64,000 nt of DNA from Cantharellus purpuraceus. Taxonomy: Eukaryota > Basidiomycota > Agaricomycetes > Cantharellales > Hydnaceae. The stretch spans positions 3,348,001-3,412,000 of the forward strand of contig JALBUN010000023.1 in NCBI GenBank assembly GCA_025174535.1, written 5' to 3'. The position numbers and the translations under genes were made by a program. Each line of letters opens with the position of its first letter. The first letter of the stretch is position 1. Below the pieces are notes generated by a model. It did not search any database, had not been told where the DNA came from, and saw only the letters and a program-made list of their open reading frames with translations. Below are positions 44,111-55,800 of the stretch, one piece after another.

Positions 44111-47100
44111 TAAGCAGTCCTATAGCCTCCATACAGGCTGAGGGCTGCATTGGTACTCCCTGTACGACAAACAAGGTCTGCCTGAACGCATCCGCTCTTT
44201 CCCACTCCAACTCCTTTACCCTCCTTGTCTACTCCAACTCCATTTCCGATACCACTATTCAAGCATTAATTGACTCCAGTTCTACTCACTGTTTCCTCAA
44301 TTCCTCTTTTTCTGATTTACATAAACTCCACACATACACCATAACTCTGATACCACTCCAATTATTTGATGGCACTACTAATGCTGTTATTTCACGAGCT
44401 ATAGATCTGTCTATCCATTTTTCTGTCAGAGAAATCCAGAACCTTACATTCTATGTTACTCTGCTTGACTCCAGCTGTTCTGTGGTTCTCAGACATAACT
44501 GGCTCACCCACTACAATCTGTTGATTGACTGGGCATTGGGCCATATCACATTCCATTCTCCAGCACAGGCTGTGTCATCCCTGATGTCACCAGCAACTTT
44601 AGGTGTGAAACTATCTTCCGCCTCCGCTGACTCCGCTCCAATAGATACTCCATCTACCCCACTGTTTATATCACTGGTGGATGCTATGGTCTTTGCCAGA
44701 CTAAGCAAACTGGATGGTTCTCACACATTCCAGGTCCACCTCTCCGATCCAATATTCCTCACTGCTCGTTCTGCCCAATCAACTCCACCGGACCTCTCTA
44801 TGGTTCCTAAGGAGTATCATGAGTTCGCCGATGTATTCAGCAAGTCTAAAGCTGACTCCCTAGCGGAACACTGACCATACGATCTCAAGATCAAACTGGA
44901 TGACAACTCCACCCCTCCGCTTGGCCCTATCTACTTGCTATCCCAAAAAGAGCTACTGGCTCTCCGAACATTCATAGATGAGAACTTGGCTACGGGCTTC
45001 ATCCGCCCATCCCTATCTCCCCATGGAGCTCCGGTCCTATTTGTCCGCAAAAAGGACGGATCACTCTGTCTATGTGTCGACTTCCATGGACTCAACAAGA
45101 TCACCAAGAAAGACCGATACCCAATACCCCACACCGCGGACCTACTCAAGAGTCCTCAAAAGGCTAAGATCTATTCCAAAATAGATCTCCAACATGCCTA
45201 CCACCTAGTCCGCATCTGAGAAGGTGATGAATGGAAAACAACCTTCTGGACACGATATGGATCTTTCGAGTGGTGCATCATGCCCTTCGGACTAACCAAT
45301 GCTCCGGCCACCTTCCAGAGGTTCATGAATGATACCTTCGCCGACCTCCTCGATGTGACTGTCCTTGTTTACTTAGACAACATTCTGGTATATTCGGACA
45401 ATGAAGAAGAACATCGGACACATGTCTGAGAGGTACTCCGACATCTCCAAAAACATGGCCTCTTCACCCACGCTGACAAATGTGAATTCCACTACAACTC
45501 GGTTGAATACCTAGGCTATATCCTCTCCCCAGCAGGATTGACAATGTCTGACAACAAAATCAAAGCCATACAGGAATGGCTGGAACCCTGGAAAGTCAAG
45601 GATGTACAGTCCTTCCTAGGGAATACCTATCTCAGTTCAATCTCATTATCCGTTTCTGTCCAGGTCGACTCAGAGCAAAGCCCGACACTTTAACTAGATG
45701 ATGGGACATCTACCCTAAAGAGGGGAATAGCGACTATGCCACTGTAAACCCACACAACTTTTGCCCTGTGTTTACTAATGAGCAGCTGGCATCGTCCCTA
45801 CGAGCATCCACCCTCATGACTCCCACCCTCTGAGCTGTCACCATTATGGACATCGACCAACTCCGCTCTGACATCCACTCATCACTCCGATCCGATCCTG
45901 TTGCAGTTAAACACTTGGACAACCCTTCTGATCCAAAATGGTCACTTGACCCCGAAGGACAACAACCAGATATATGTCCCTGACACCAACGGCCTCCAAC
46001 TCTGAGTTTTGCAGTATTACCATGATCACCCGATCTCAGGCCATTTCAGGCAAAATCGCACACAAGGATGAATCCAACGAGACTACGTATGGCCAAAAAT
46101 GCAAGAATACATTCAACACTACTGTAACTCCTGCACCACGTGTATGCGCTCAAAATCACAAAGGCACAAACCCTATGGAACGCTTAAGCAACTTCCGGTC
46201 CCAGAGCAACCATGGAACTCCATCTCCATGGATTTCATAGAGAAGCTCCCCCATCGCTTGGATACAACACCATACTTGTGATTGTCGACAGGTTCACTAA
46301 ACAGTCACTATTCATTCCGACACATGACACCATCACCTCTGCCTCACTAGCTAAATTGTTCGTTCTCCACATATTCTCTAAACACGGAGTCCCATTGCAT
46401 GTCATGTCCAATTGGGGCTCGGAGTTCGTGTCCTCCTTCTTCTGCACACTAGGAAAGGCTCTCGACATGAAACTTCACTTCACCTCCGGATACCATCCTG
46501 AAGCAGACGGACAAACAGAACGAATGAATCAGTTCCTGGAACAATATCTCTGAATCTATTGTAACTATCAACAAGAAACTGGGCTGATCTACTTCCGATC
46601 GCAGAGTTTGCCTACAACAACGCTCTGAATGCGACTACTGGCATCTCTCCGTTCTTTGCTAATAAAGGCTATCATCTGAACATCTCCGTCCACCCTGAGA
46701 AGGAACTCGCCTCCACCAAAGCCCACCAATTCGTAACCGACCTTGATCAACTACACCAACATCTCCAAGAAACCATCTCCAATGCCCAGAAACAATATCA
46801 AGTCTCCACAGACCGACACCACATTCCGGCTCCAGACCTGCAAATCGGAGACAAAGTATTCATTAAAGCCGAACACTTCCGGACCACCTGCCCATCGAAG
46901 AAACTCTCCGAGAAATACTTAGGTCCTTATGAGGTCATTGCTCACGCTGGCAGCAGGTCCTTCACCCTCCACCTCCTGGACCATCTGGTCTTCCATATAT
47001 CAATGCTCGAACCCGCTACTACGAACGAGATCTCTGGTCGCACACAACCTCCACCTCCCCCGATCATCATCGAAGGAGACAATGAATATGAGATATCTGA

Positions 47101-47290
47101 GATCCTGGACTCGAAGATCAACCGTCAATACAAGTGCAAGCTCCAGTACTTAGTCAAATGGACTGGATACGAAGGCACCAACGAAGAGTCCTCATGGATC
47201 TCCACGTCTGAACTCGATCATGCATCCGAATCCATCTCCAACTTTCACTCCACTTATCCAGACAAACCTGGCCCTCTTATGAACCTTTAA
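44102..47290 (+). pseudogene. pol: Gyp-B pol with RT/RNase H deletion
   Basis: The protease reads LIDSSSTHCFLN, so the catalytic DSG has become DSS. RT has TGA at 44871-44873 and 45217-45219, and the YLDD box reads YLDN. At about 45620 SFLG is joined directly to EYLSQFNL, removing the connection region and most of RNase H. Integrase follows: HYCNSCTTC zinc half-site, MDFIEKLP, the Asp site as SNWG instead of SDRG, and the glutamate motif after YHPEADGQTERMNQ. The chromodomain at 47003-47290 is intact (YEISEIL, YLVKWTGYEG, ESSW) and ends LMNL. Confidence 0.9.
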
Positions 47291-48966
47291 GTTCCATTAC
47301 TAATGCTAATTCTATTATTTCACATCATCATTTTATTACAAGTCACAAGGGAAATTACCAGCCTGCCCAAAAAGCTCTGAAGGAATATCACTCTGACTCA
47401 TTCTTCTCCGCTCTGAAAATTATAATCATTTTCATTTTTTATTTTTATACATCGCATTTCCTTTTTCCCTTCCCCTCAGGCTCTGTCTCTGACTCATCAT
47501 CACTCTCTACATCCGACACCCAATCTTTTTCATCCCCCATGTCCGAATCCTCATCCAAAGGAGCCATGAACTTCCCCAACCAACGTAACTCAGCTGTCTG
47601 CCGACCCTCCAGAACCTCCTTCTGTTTCATCGTCTTCACCAAGTCCACTAGCAACCCCTCCATCCACTGGAGGTGCTCCGACTGAAGGTTAACCAGCCAG
47701 ATAAGCTGGCCCACAGTACTACTGGGTGCAGAGATGCGCCCCGTACCTGCACCGGTCGTTGCCCCTTCCGATCTGACACTGCTACCCCCAGCTGCCACAG
47801 CACCTGTCTCCATCTGCCGCTTTTTGGTCAGACGACCTTCCAATTCTTTCTCTGCCCCTCCTTGTACCACTAGTCGGGGCTTGACACTCCAACTCCAGGG
47901 ATCAAACTTTCCATCAATCCTACACCCTCCTTTCTGACCCCGACAATGATCACAGGACCAAAGGCAGCGAGTCGGGCCGGTAGGCCACACGCACTCCACA
48001 CCCGCATCACAACACAAGTTGCAAGTTACGCCAGGCCCGCCAAATGGCTCCACTGGAGCCAGAGCCTTGGGTGGTCCACCCCTTCTTGCTGTGGCCTCCA
48101 AGCGCTCCCTCTCCTCCTCCTTGTCCTGCTGTTCTGCTGCCGCCTTCTCCATCTCACGCTTGCGAAGCTGGATCACCGACCTTGCAACATGCAGCTCCTT
48201 CTTATGGGTCGCCAACACATGACTCTCCGCCTTGCACCATATGACCCTCCAATCCACCTCCCACTTCTCCATATCAGCACTCGGGTATGCCTTCAATGAA
48301 AAGACTGCGACGTCGAGATTCTTCTTGGTGGTAGCGGCATAGAGCTCTGTGAGCCTTGACCGCGGCTACCCAAGCCATCTCCTTGTAGCAATTTGAAGTT
48401 GGATCCGGCTCCGCATCCATCCTGACATCCACACCCACCTCAGGCTCTGCATTTGCGTCGAGCTCCATATTGGCATCAGGATCTGCCTCCACCTCTGCCC
48501 TCTCCGCCTCCGCTGCTTCATCTTCTTCAGCCGCACCCAACCCAAATAATAGCTGTACCTGCAGATGTAATGGTGAGTCCACCGCAGTGACAGTTTTCAG
48601 ATGAGTTGTCTCCGTCTGTGTAACGGAGATGATGGCGACTTCAGGGGTCCCTGTCCATATCGGCACACTTGGACTTCCTGGACTGGTCACCCCTGCCCCG
48701 GTCACCTCCTCCTCTACCTCCATGGCAGCTTCTAGCTCGTGCGCCTGCTCCTCCACTTCCTTCAGTCTCGCAGCCTCCATCATGGCCACAAGTTCCTTGA
48801 CCCTGCGGGCTCTCTCAGCCTTTGCTTCCTCCTCTTTCCTTCTCCATTCCATCTCCACCGCCTCTTTCTGCCTCTGCTCCTCCTCCTCCTTGTGTCTCCG
48901 TTCAACCTCCTCCTCCTCCTTGTGTCTCCATTCCACCTCCTCCTCCTCCTTGTGTCTCCGTTCCGC

Positions 48967-50381
48967 TGACGAGCCAGGACGCATCAGGGACGCATATTGA
49001 ACCACTCTGACAGTCCAACTCCGCCAGCATCTTTTCATATCAACTTTTAAATAGCGCTGCAACTCCCTATCCACCTCAGTCTCTAATTCGAGCCATCGAT
49101 TTTCACTTGTGTTTCATCGCCATCGATCATTATCAGCCTTCTATTCACACTGATCCTTTCATCATCATTCACATGGCTTCCCACTCTATTCCCCTCTCCA
49201 ACATCACTTCTAATAATACGTCACACTGGTCTCTGGACACAGAGGACTATCAAAAATACGCCGAGCTCCACGGGCATGTTAAGCCACCTCCACATGTCAA
49301 AATACTTCCAAAACTCTTTCAACGTCCAAGATCCCCACCATGTCTCTCTTATGCCATTGGCGATCCCATATTCTTTCACAATTCCATTGAACCATATACA
49401 TTCCTCGACATTTCACCTCTATATCGTAACACGGATAGAAGAGTCAAACATGAGGTAGAATTTCAGTCGCCATTGCCGACCTATCCTCCCACTTCAATCC
49501 GACTCAGGTTACATCATGTCAGGCAAAGGGACCGAATACTCTTGGAAAGGGATACCATATGGAGACGGATCACTAAGACAATAAGGAGTATTTGTTGTGG
49601 ATGCTGACTGAAGTCCTCATGTGACTCAGGGTCAATTAACCTTCGGAGCCGTAGGGAAGATGGTATTGGTGGACATTTCTATTGTTCTTTTATATGACTC
49701 ACCCCTGTTTCATCTTTTAATTCATTCATACACGACTTACTCATCCTTGTTCTATTTTGGTTCTTTTATTACTCATCACCCCCTATTCTTACAAAGATTA
49801 CCCCTATCTGTCGTTTCATTTCTCCATGATTTCCCCCTTTAGTAGTTCAACTTCACACGCTTTGCCAGCTGGCTTGATCAGCATTTCTTGCATCATATCG
49901 CATCATTTGCTCCTCATATTGTGTCATTGTGCCCTGGGGATTTGTATATAAAAGGGCGCTAGTTTTTGCCTTTGGAATAAATCAACAAGTTTTCAGCCAA
50001 CGCTCTAAAGTCAAAGTCCAAGCTCTAAGTCTATGCTCTACACTCTACATCACAATCCATCATCTCTACACTGAGGTAAAACACCTTGGTTCAACGATCA
50101 GATTTCCCTCCGCCACCGAGAGGTTGCTTCTCCTGAAACCAGCTTTCACGTACCTCCCAACCGGGCTCCGCATTGTCATCCAGTCACAGAGCACGATCAG
50201 CCATCGGGACCGACCTTTAGCTCCCATCCCCATCCAACCACAGAGCACTATCCCACTTCCCTGTTACTTACCCCTCGCCCTGATTGATCTTTGGAGTGCT
50301 GAACAACTGCGTTACACACCGTCTGTTTGCTAGGACCATTGTGCGCAGACTTATAGGATCTATTCCTTAAGCGAACTGACA
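48967..50381 (+). mobile_element. LTR-E copy 2 (1,415 bp)
   Basis: Starts TGACGAGCCAGGACG and ends AAGCGAACTGACA, flanked by CCGC (48963-48966, 50382-50385). It has a first TATA-like box TTTAAATA (49046-49053) before the ORF, a second TATATAAAAGG (49945-49955), and AATAAA at 49976-49981. The second promoter would start the retroelement RNA, placing the ORF in U3. Confidence 0.85.
49173..49607 (+). CDS. U3-type ORF of LTR-E, copy 2
   Basis: Open frame of 144 codons plus stop (MASHSIPLSN to SICCGC). An in-frame ATG at 49107 would add 22 residues; the 49173 start is preferred because it matches the start of the other copy at 21403. Aligned with the 145-residue ORF in the Gyp-D LTR it shares W-S-x-D near the start, PPP.V, Y.I.DP.F, PYTF, and a C-terminal W.R-(I/V)...R pattern ending in Cys. 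There is no known family; it is possibly an accessory protein. Confidence 0.65.
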   Translation: MASHSIPLSNITSNNTSHWSLDTEDYQKYAELHGHVKPPPHVKILPKLFQRPRSPPCLSYAIGDPIFFHNSIEPYTFLDISPLYRNTDRRVKHEVEFQSPLPTYPPTSIRLRLHHVRQRDRILLERDTIWRRITKTIRSICCGC

Positions 50382-50625
50382 CCGCCTCCTCCTCCTCCTT
50401 CTGCCTCCATTCCTCCTCCTCCTCCTCCTTCCATCTCCGTTCTGCTTCCTCCTCCTCTTTCCGTTTCTGCTCCTCTTCCTCTTCCTTCCGTTGGGCCAAG
50501 AGCAACTGCTCAAGCTCAGCCACGCTCATGCTTGCCAAAGGGTTTGACATTGTTGAGGATAAGACCTCAATCATGCCCCTCCTTTTATATGTCTCCAGAC
50601 CCCCAGAATAACTCCGACTGCACCC

Positions 50626-51335
50626 TGTTGATTATGGGAGAAAGGGGTTAGGAGAGAGGGGGAACAGGAGCACATAGGAGGCTCAGGAGGTTGAGGGGGA
50701 GGTAGGAAAGCAAGGGTAAATGGTTAGGAGGGAAGAGGAGAAGCCCTTGTAAGCTCCACACCCATCAGATCATTCTCCTATATTTCTTTTATATTTTATT
50801 TCGTCATTTTTCCCCTATTGGCTCCACCCCCATTTTGTTTTTATCACAAGTTTCTTTCCCATGTTTCAAATGATCCAGGAGTTTTATCACATGTTCTAAA
50901 GACACATATCTTGTATAAAACATGCTTAGCTAGATATGAAATGGACCAGAGAATTTTCTCTCACCTGTTTTTGTTGACTGTGTTTGAACTATTCGTCTCT
51001 AGAATAACTCCAGAACGAACGCATATTTCTACAATCTTTTGCATAATCTTCCAGAGTATTGCAACATCTATTCGAACCCCACTTTGAGAAGCCTAAGCTC
51101 CACTGGTTGATTTTCTATTAAGCATTTACTCTCGTTCGAGTCATCTGCTCCTGATCCCTGCTCAAATTGTCAATATCTAGACGGGGACTACACCAAATCT
51201 CATCAAATTTCGTACGAGGATACTCCCAAGATATATCTTCAATTCGACTATGCATACACCCAGTTCCCATCACTCCCTCTGTCATTATTCGAAATCTACT
51301 CTCTACACCTCCCCAGCAAGGCGAAATTTTCAACA
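50626..51335 (-). mobile_element. LTR-F copy 1 (solo LTR)
   Basis: 710 bp with TGTTG...CAACA ends, flanked by CACCC and CGCCC (one CpG-type mismatch). It lies between the antisense gene promoter and the polypurine tract. Orientation is set from the TATA-like AATATAAAAG in the copy at 59363. Confidence 0.85.
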
Positions 51336-51392
51336 CGCCCAACCATCTCACCTATTCAATCCATGGACATGAGGCCTCAGGGGCTCGGCCTT

Positions 51393-51406
51393 AAATGGGG
51401 AGATAC
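51393..51406 (+). other. Gyp-B polypurine tract
   Basis: AAATGGGGAGATAC directly before the 3' LTR. Confidence 0.75.
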
Positions 51407-51933
51407 TGTTATGACTATATTCATTAACGACCAGATCCCTGTCCGATCCACTCAGATTCCCGTGCATATGAAATCTATACTCCATTTGGAAACCGCCGTC
51501 TCCATCTACCTGTCCGATCGTCACTGCCGATTCCGCCCATCCGTCTCCGGTTCCAATTGATGCATCAGCATCACCATAGGAACCCAGACATCTGTCCCCA
51601 TCGGACTCGGACATACTCATGTAAGGCCGTCAGCCTCGGAGACCCATCACCGGAGTAATTATTATTAGATTTCAAAATATGTATTTAAGTTGCCCAACTG
51701 GGGACTTCATTCCCCAGTTTGAATATCAAATCACGCCTAGTTCCTAAGTCTGATCCTAACTCTCTAAGTCGTACTCCATCTCTGAAATCTCAGACACCGG
51801 TATTAGTGAGGGTGCAGCACATAAGCTGAAGCCAAGTCCATTCTGACCCCCACAATGTGCTCTGACTCTGACCCAACCTCCGACCCAACCTCCGACCCAA
51901 TCTCCGACCCCCAATCGGACCTAGTGTGTAACA
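51407..51933 (+). mobile_element. Gyp-B 3' LTR
   Basis: 527 bp, TGTTATGAC...GTGTAACA. It ends one base before the apparent terminus of the Gyp-D LTR. Confidence 0.92.
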
Positions 51934-51934
51934 C

Positions 51935-52800
51935 TGATAAATACATGGGACTTACCTGGTACAGTGGATATCCTCAGAGTTCAAGCGGAGGGGATCACAC
52001 TGCACCAAGGTAAGTCTTTATACTAAATGATGGAGACAGATAGGAGAACCAAGATAGGGGAATAATAGGGGGGAAGGATAGGGGAAGTGATAGGAGAAAG
52101 GAAATAGGAGAGATGCACCCTGACAGGCTGTGCTGATAGGGGTGTCAAGGGAAAATACTAAGAATAGAATATGACTCATTTGAACCCTGACATCACCCCC
52201 CTCTTAATGCATGTTGTTGCAATATGCACTGTCATCCTGTCCATCTCAACAGAGACATACCCTGAAGCACTCTGCAAGGTCCCTTCTCACTCTCTGCCAA
52301 AGTAGAGCCCATGATGAGTGTTGATAGTGATTCTTCTCTGCCTTGGGGTAAAGTGGGATGGTGAACTCTCTGAGGGATATGGGATTGTCCATGCTGAAAA
52401 CTGCTCCTAATATCATCTCCCCTCCCTCATAGGTGACTTTACTGGCAAGCCCTTGGAAGGTGTATGGTATGTCAGAGTCGCCAATGAATAGAGGGTCCCT
52501 GATGTAGTATGTCTGGCATCTTGATGGATTACGATGCCAGAAGGGGAAATGAACTTGTGGAGGTGGAGATGGGAGGTTATAATCCTCTACGGCATGTGCA
52601 GTATCCCTTGAGTCAACTGACCAAGTGATTGATGGGTAGGAACGGAGTGAGCGTAGAGGGGTGGATTCAGACTGGTAAGGCATGGTGGGTTGGGTAGTGA
52701 ACAACAATGGTTTTACTGAGGAAGGGGAAGTGGTTTCACTGGCTTATATACGGTTAGTGGAATGTCGGCATGGATGAATTTGGTGAGCGCTAAGCTTCAC
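51935..52800 (-). mobile_element. Gyp-D 3' LTR
   Basis: It contains TATATAAG (52750-52743), the U3-type ORF, a second TATAAAG (52022-52016), and a downstream block ACCTTGGTGCAG...GATCCCCTCCGC that resembles the LTR-E block ACCTTGGTTCAACGATC...CCCTCCGC. It ends TTTATCA at 51935. Its U3 start after the pol stop near 52790 is approximate. Confidence 0.6.
52246..52683 (-). CDS. U3-type ORF of the Gyp-D LTR
   Basis: 145 codons plus stop starting MPYQSESTPL, 60 bp after TATATAAG. Open throughout although the adjoining pol is full of stops. It shares length and scattered motifs with the LTR-E ORF (PPPQVHF, IRDPLF, PYTF, WQRVRR, Cys at the end). No known domain or signal peptide. An upstream in-frame ATG at 52707 would add 8 residues. 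Confidence 0.65.
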   Translation of the reverse strand: MPYQSESTPLRSLRSYPSITWSVDSRDTAHAVEDYNLPSPPPQVHFPFWHRNPSRCQTYYIRDPLFIGDSDIPYTFQGLASKVTYEGGEMILGAVFSMDNPISLREFTIPLYPKAEKNHYQHSSWALLWQRVRRDLAECFRVCLC

Positions 52801-55800
52801 TGTGCCTATTCTGCAGCTCTGAAATGTGTCCAATACCACGTGTTGGATTCCTGCCCGCTGTCCAATCAAAGAGGACTTGTTTGGGAGGTTCTGTGAAGTT
52901 CTCAAAGTGTCTGAAGGGAAGAGCCACATAGGTGGCTGCCAAAATACGCCTTGGGGCTTCAGGATTCTCCCAATGGAAGTCTGCAATGCACCTTCTAGCC
53001 CCACTGGCATCCTTAGCTGGGATCCAGAGGTCGTCAGCAGCTCCATAGCCCTTCCAACACACCAGGTATTCCAGTCTTCCTCAGAAAACTCTGCTGTCAA
53101 GGATCTTCTCAACTTTGTATTTCTGTACTCCATCTCGAATGACTGGAGGTGGTGGAGGAGATGACTGGCATTCAGGGATGGGATCCTTTTCATAAGGACA
53201 GAGTAAGACAACAGAGAACACTGGATGAGTGCAACCAAAGATTGGGGGAAGTTGTAGGCCATAGGCATTTTGTGAGACCACATTATTAATCACATATGGT
53301 CCTAACCATTTGTGATCAAGTTTCTTGGTTGGACGGGTGGTGGTGATATTTTGTGCGTTGAGCCAGACCTTGTCACCAAGCTTGTATACTGGGGCTGCTT
53401 GCCAATGGGCATCATAGAATCGTGCCATATCATCTGCTGCCTTTTCCAGGGCGGAGCAAGCCTCAGTGGTGGCCGTCTCCATATGCTCAGTGAATTCTTC
53501 CAGTGCTTCAAGTCATGTCTCTTGGATTGGCTCCAGCCCAAGCCTTGGGTGTTGGCCTGTATCAAGCATGAAGGGGGTTGATTGCATGGAGGAGTGGATG
53601 TGGTTGTTGTATGTGAATTCAGCAAGAGGAACCCACTCAATCCAGTCATCCTGGCACTGATTGACGAAAAGCCTCAGGTATTGTTCAATTTCTTGATTGA
53701 CCCTTTCCATCTGACCATTGGTTTGTGGATGATATGCTGTGGATGCTGCAACCTTGATCCCCAAAAGCTTATTGAGCTCGCGCATAAATTGAGAGACAAA
53801 CTGGGTGCTGTGGTCACTGATGATCTCCTCAGGAAGGCCATGGTGTTTCTAATGTGAGTATCGTGGTGTGCCCTTACAATATCATGGTGCAATTTTGGGT
53901 CAAGAGGGACATATACCTTGCCACGATAGAGGACAAGTCCATTCTCCTCAGTCCATTCCTGTCCTCATAAATTCCAAGAGAGACCAAGTTCCTTAAGAGC
54001 CTTCACAACCTTTTCATCTCTGTTGGTGCAGTTCCACACACGTTCCAGGAATATGTCTCCTTCTCCTGTGATCATTTGAGCTCCTGGCCCTGGATAGGTG
54101 GATGTTGCATCAATGTGGAACAGCTCAGGGCCAAGAAGAACCTGATTCTGATTATCTTCCTCCCCCTGTTTATGATCTACACATTGTGAGAGGGCATCAG
54201 GTTTGGCTGAATGTCGTCCAGGACGGTGGATCAGTTCAAAGTCAAAACGAGAAAGGTATAGTGACCAGCGAGTTTGTCAATGATTGAGATTCTGAGCTGT
54301 ACAGAAATATGTGAGGTTTTGATGGTCGTTAAGGATTTCAATCTTGTATTTGGTCCCTTCCAAGATGTGATGCCATTCTTCTAGTCCACGGATGACTGAG
54401 AGCAATTCCTTATCATGGATGGCATAGTTGTGCTCTGCATCTGAAAGGCTCTTGGATACAAAACCTACCGGCCTCCATTTCTCATCATCACAGAGTTGGG
54501 ATAGAACAGCACCTGTTGCATATGCTGAAGCATCTGTCTCTAGTCGAAAATGCTTGGTTTGATCTGGGAGGACAAGGATTGGAGTTGACATGACAAGCTG
54601 CTTGAGTTTATCAAAGGCTTCTTGCTCTGGGCCATTGGGTATCCAGGACCACCATGTATCTGCCTTTGTTAACTGTGTATCTGCCTTTGTTAACCGTGTA
54701 TCTGCCTTTGTTAACCGTGTATTTGCCTTTGTTAACCGTGTATCTGCCTTTGTTAACCACGTATCTGCCTTTGTTAACCGTGTATCTGCCTTTGTTAACC
54801 ATGTATCTGTATCTGCCTTTGTTAACCAATTCAGAGGCTTTGCAATATGTGAGAAGTCCTCAATGAAGCAACAGTAGAAATTGATGAAACCCAAGAAGGA
54901 TTTGACTTCTGTCACATTGCATGGTGTGGGCCAGTCTCTGACTCCGGCCACCTTAACTGGGTCCATAGCTACCTGTCCCTGTGAGAGAATCAATCCAAGA
55001 TAATCTACCTTCTGTTGCGAGAAAAGGCATTTCTCTGGTTTGAGGTACAGGTGGTTGGCCCAAAGAATTTCAAGGACAGATTGCATGATCGTGTGGTGTT
55101 GTTCTAGGGATTCAGTGAAAATGAGGATGTTGTCCATGAACACTACCATAGTGCCATCATCAATGAGGTCCTTGAAAATGTCATTCATCATCGTCTGAAA
55201 GGTTGCTGGGCTGTTTGTGAGACCAAAGAACATGACCAGGGGTTCAAATAGACCACAATTGGTTAGAAAGGCTGCCTTCCACTCATCGCCCTCTTTAATA
55301 CACACATTGTTATATCCCCATCGGATGTCAAGCATGGTAAAGTACTTGGCATTGGCTGCAGCAATTTTATTCATGATGTCTGGTACCAGGGGTAGTGGGT
55401 AGGCGTTCTTGATCATGATATCATTCAGCTTGTGGTAGTCTTGCACAAAACAAAGATTACCGTCCTTCTTCTTCACAAAAAAGACAGGGGACGCCATGGG
55501 TGACTTGGAAGGATGTATATGATGATTCCATAGGTTCTCCTCAAGGAATGCATCCAACTCCTTCTGCTCATTTGGGGACATTGGATAGACCTTTGTGCTG
55601 AAGGGTTGCACTCCTGGAGTGAGTTCAATAGTGTGGTCCCACAGTTTTCAAGGTGGAAGTTGGTCAAAGGACTCCTTTGCAAAAACATCCTTAAATCCCC
55701 AGTATGCCTTTGGGACAATCTCCTCAAAGGTTTTGACTGGAGTAGATTCTGCAGCCTTCTGTGTGAGCTGTTGAGAAACTGTTGAACCAGCATAGATATT

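Larger units (their letters stand above)
47445..50574 (-). pseudogene. Gyp-B antisense gene, third copy, split by LTR-E
   Basis: Starts at 50574 (MIEVLSSTMSNPLASM), is interrupted by LTR-E (48967-50381), and continues through the coiled coil. An 8-bp deletion at about 48343 relative to the copy at 14830 shifts the frame. From 48296 it is open to the stop at 47445 and keeps all six cysteines of the C-x2-C-x6-C-x12-C-x2-C-x6-C cluster, CGA after SVKP instead of TGA, and the acidic tail (DMGDEKDWVSDVESDDESE). TATAAAA lies at 50589-50583. Confidence 0.75.
42408..51933 (+). mobile_element. Gyp-B copy with both LTRs
   Basis: LTR 42408-42935, gag, pol, antisense gene, polypurine tract and LTR 51407-51933. 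It is enlarged by LTR-E (48967-50381) and LTR-F (50626-51335) and shortened by a deletion at 45620 across RT and RNase H. The two LTRs differ mainly at CpG sites (C/T and G/A). The flanks AATAG and CTGAT do not match, so no target duplication remains. Confidence 0.9.

Noticed and set aside
54652..54830. Possible CRISPR-like array
   Set aside because: Units are contiguous without unique spacers and lie inside a retroelement coding frame of a eukaryote.
54590..54877. Plus-strand repetitive frames (VSAFVNR) at the minisatellite
   Set aside because: Any 21-bp repeat without stops is open in several frames; the minus-strand frame matches RT-RNase H.
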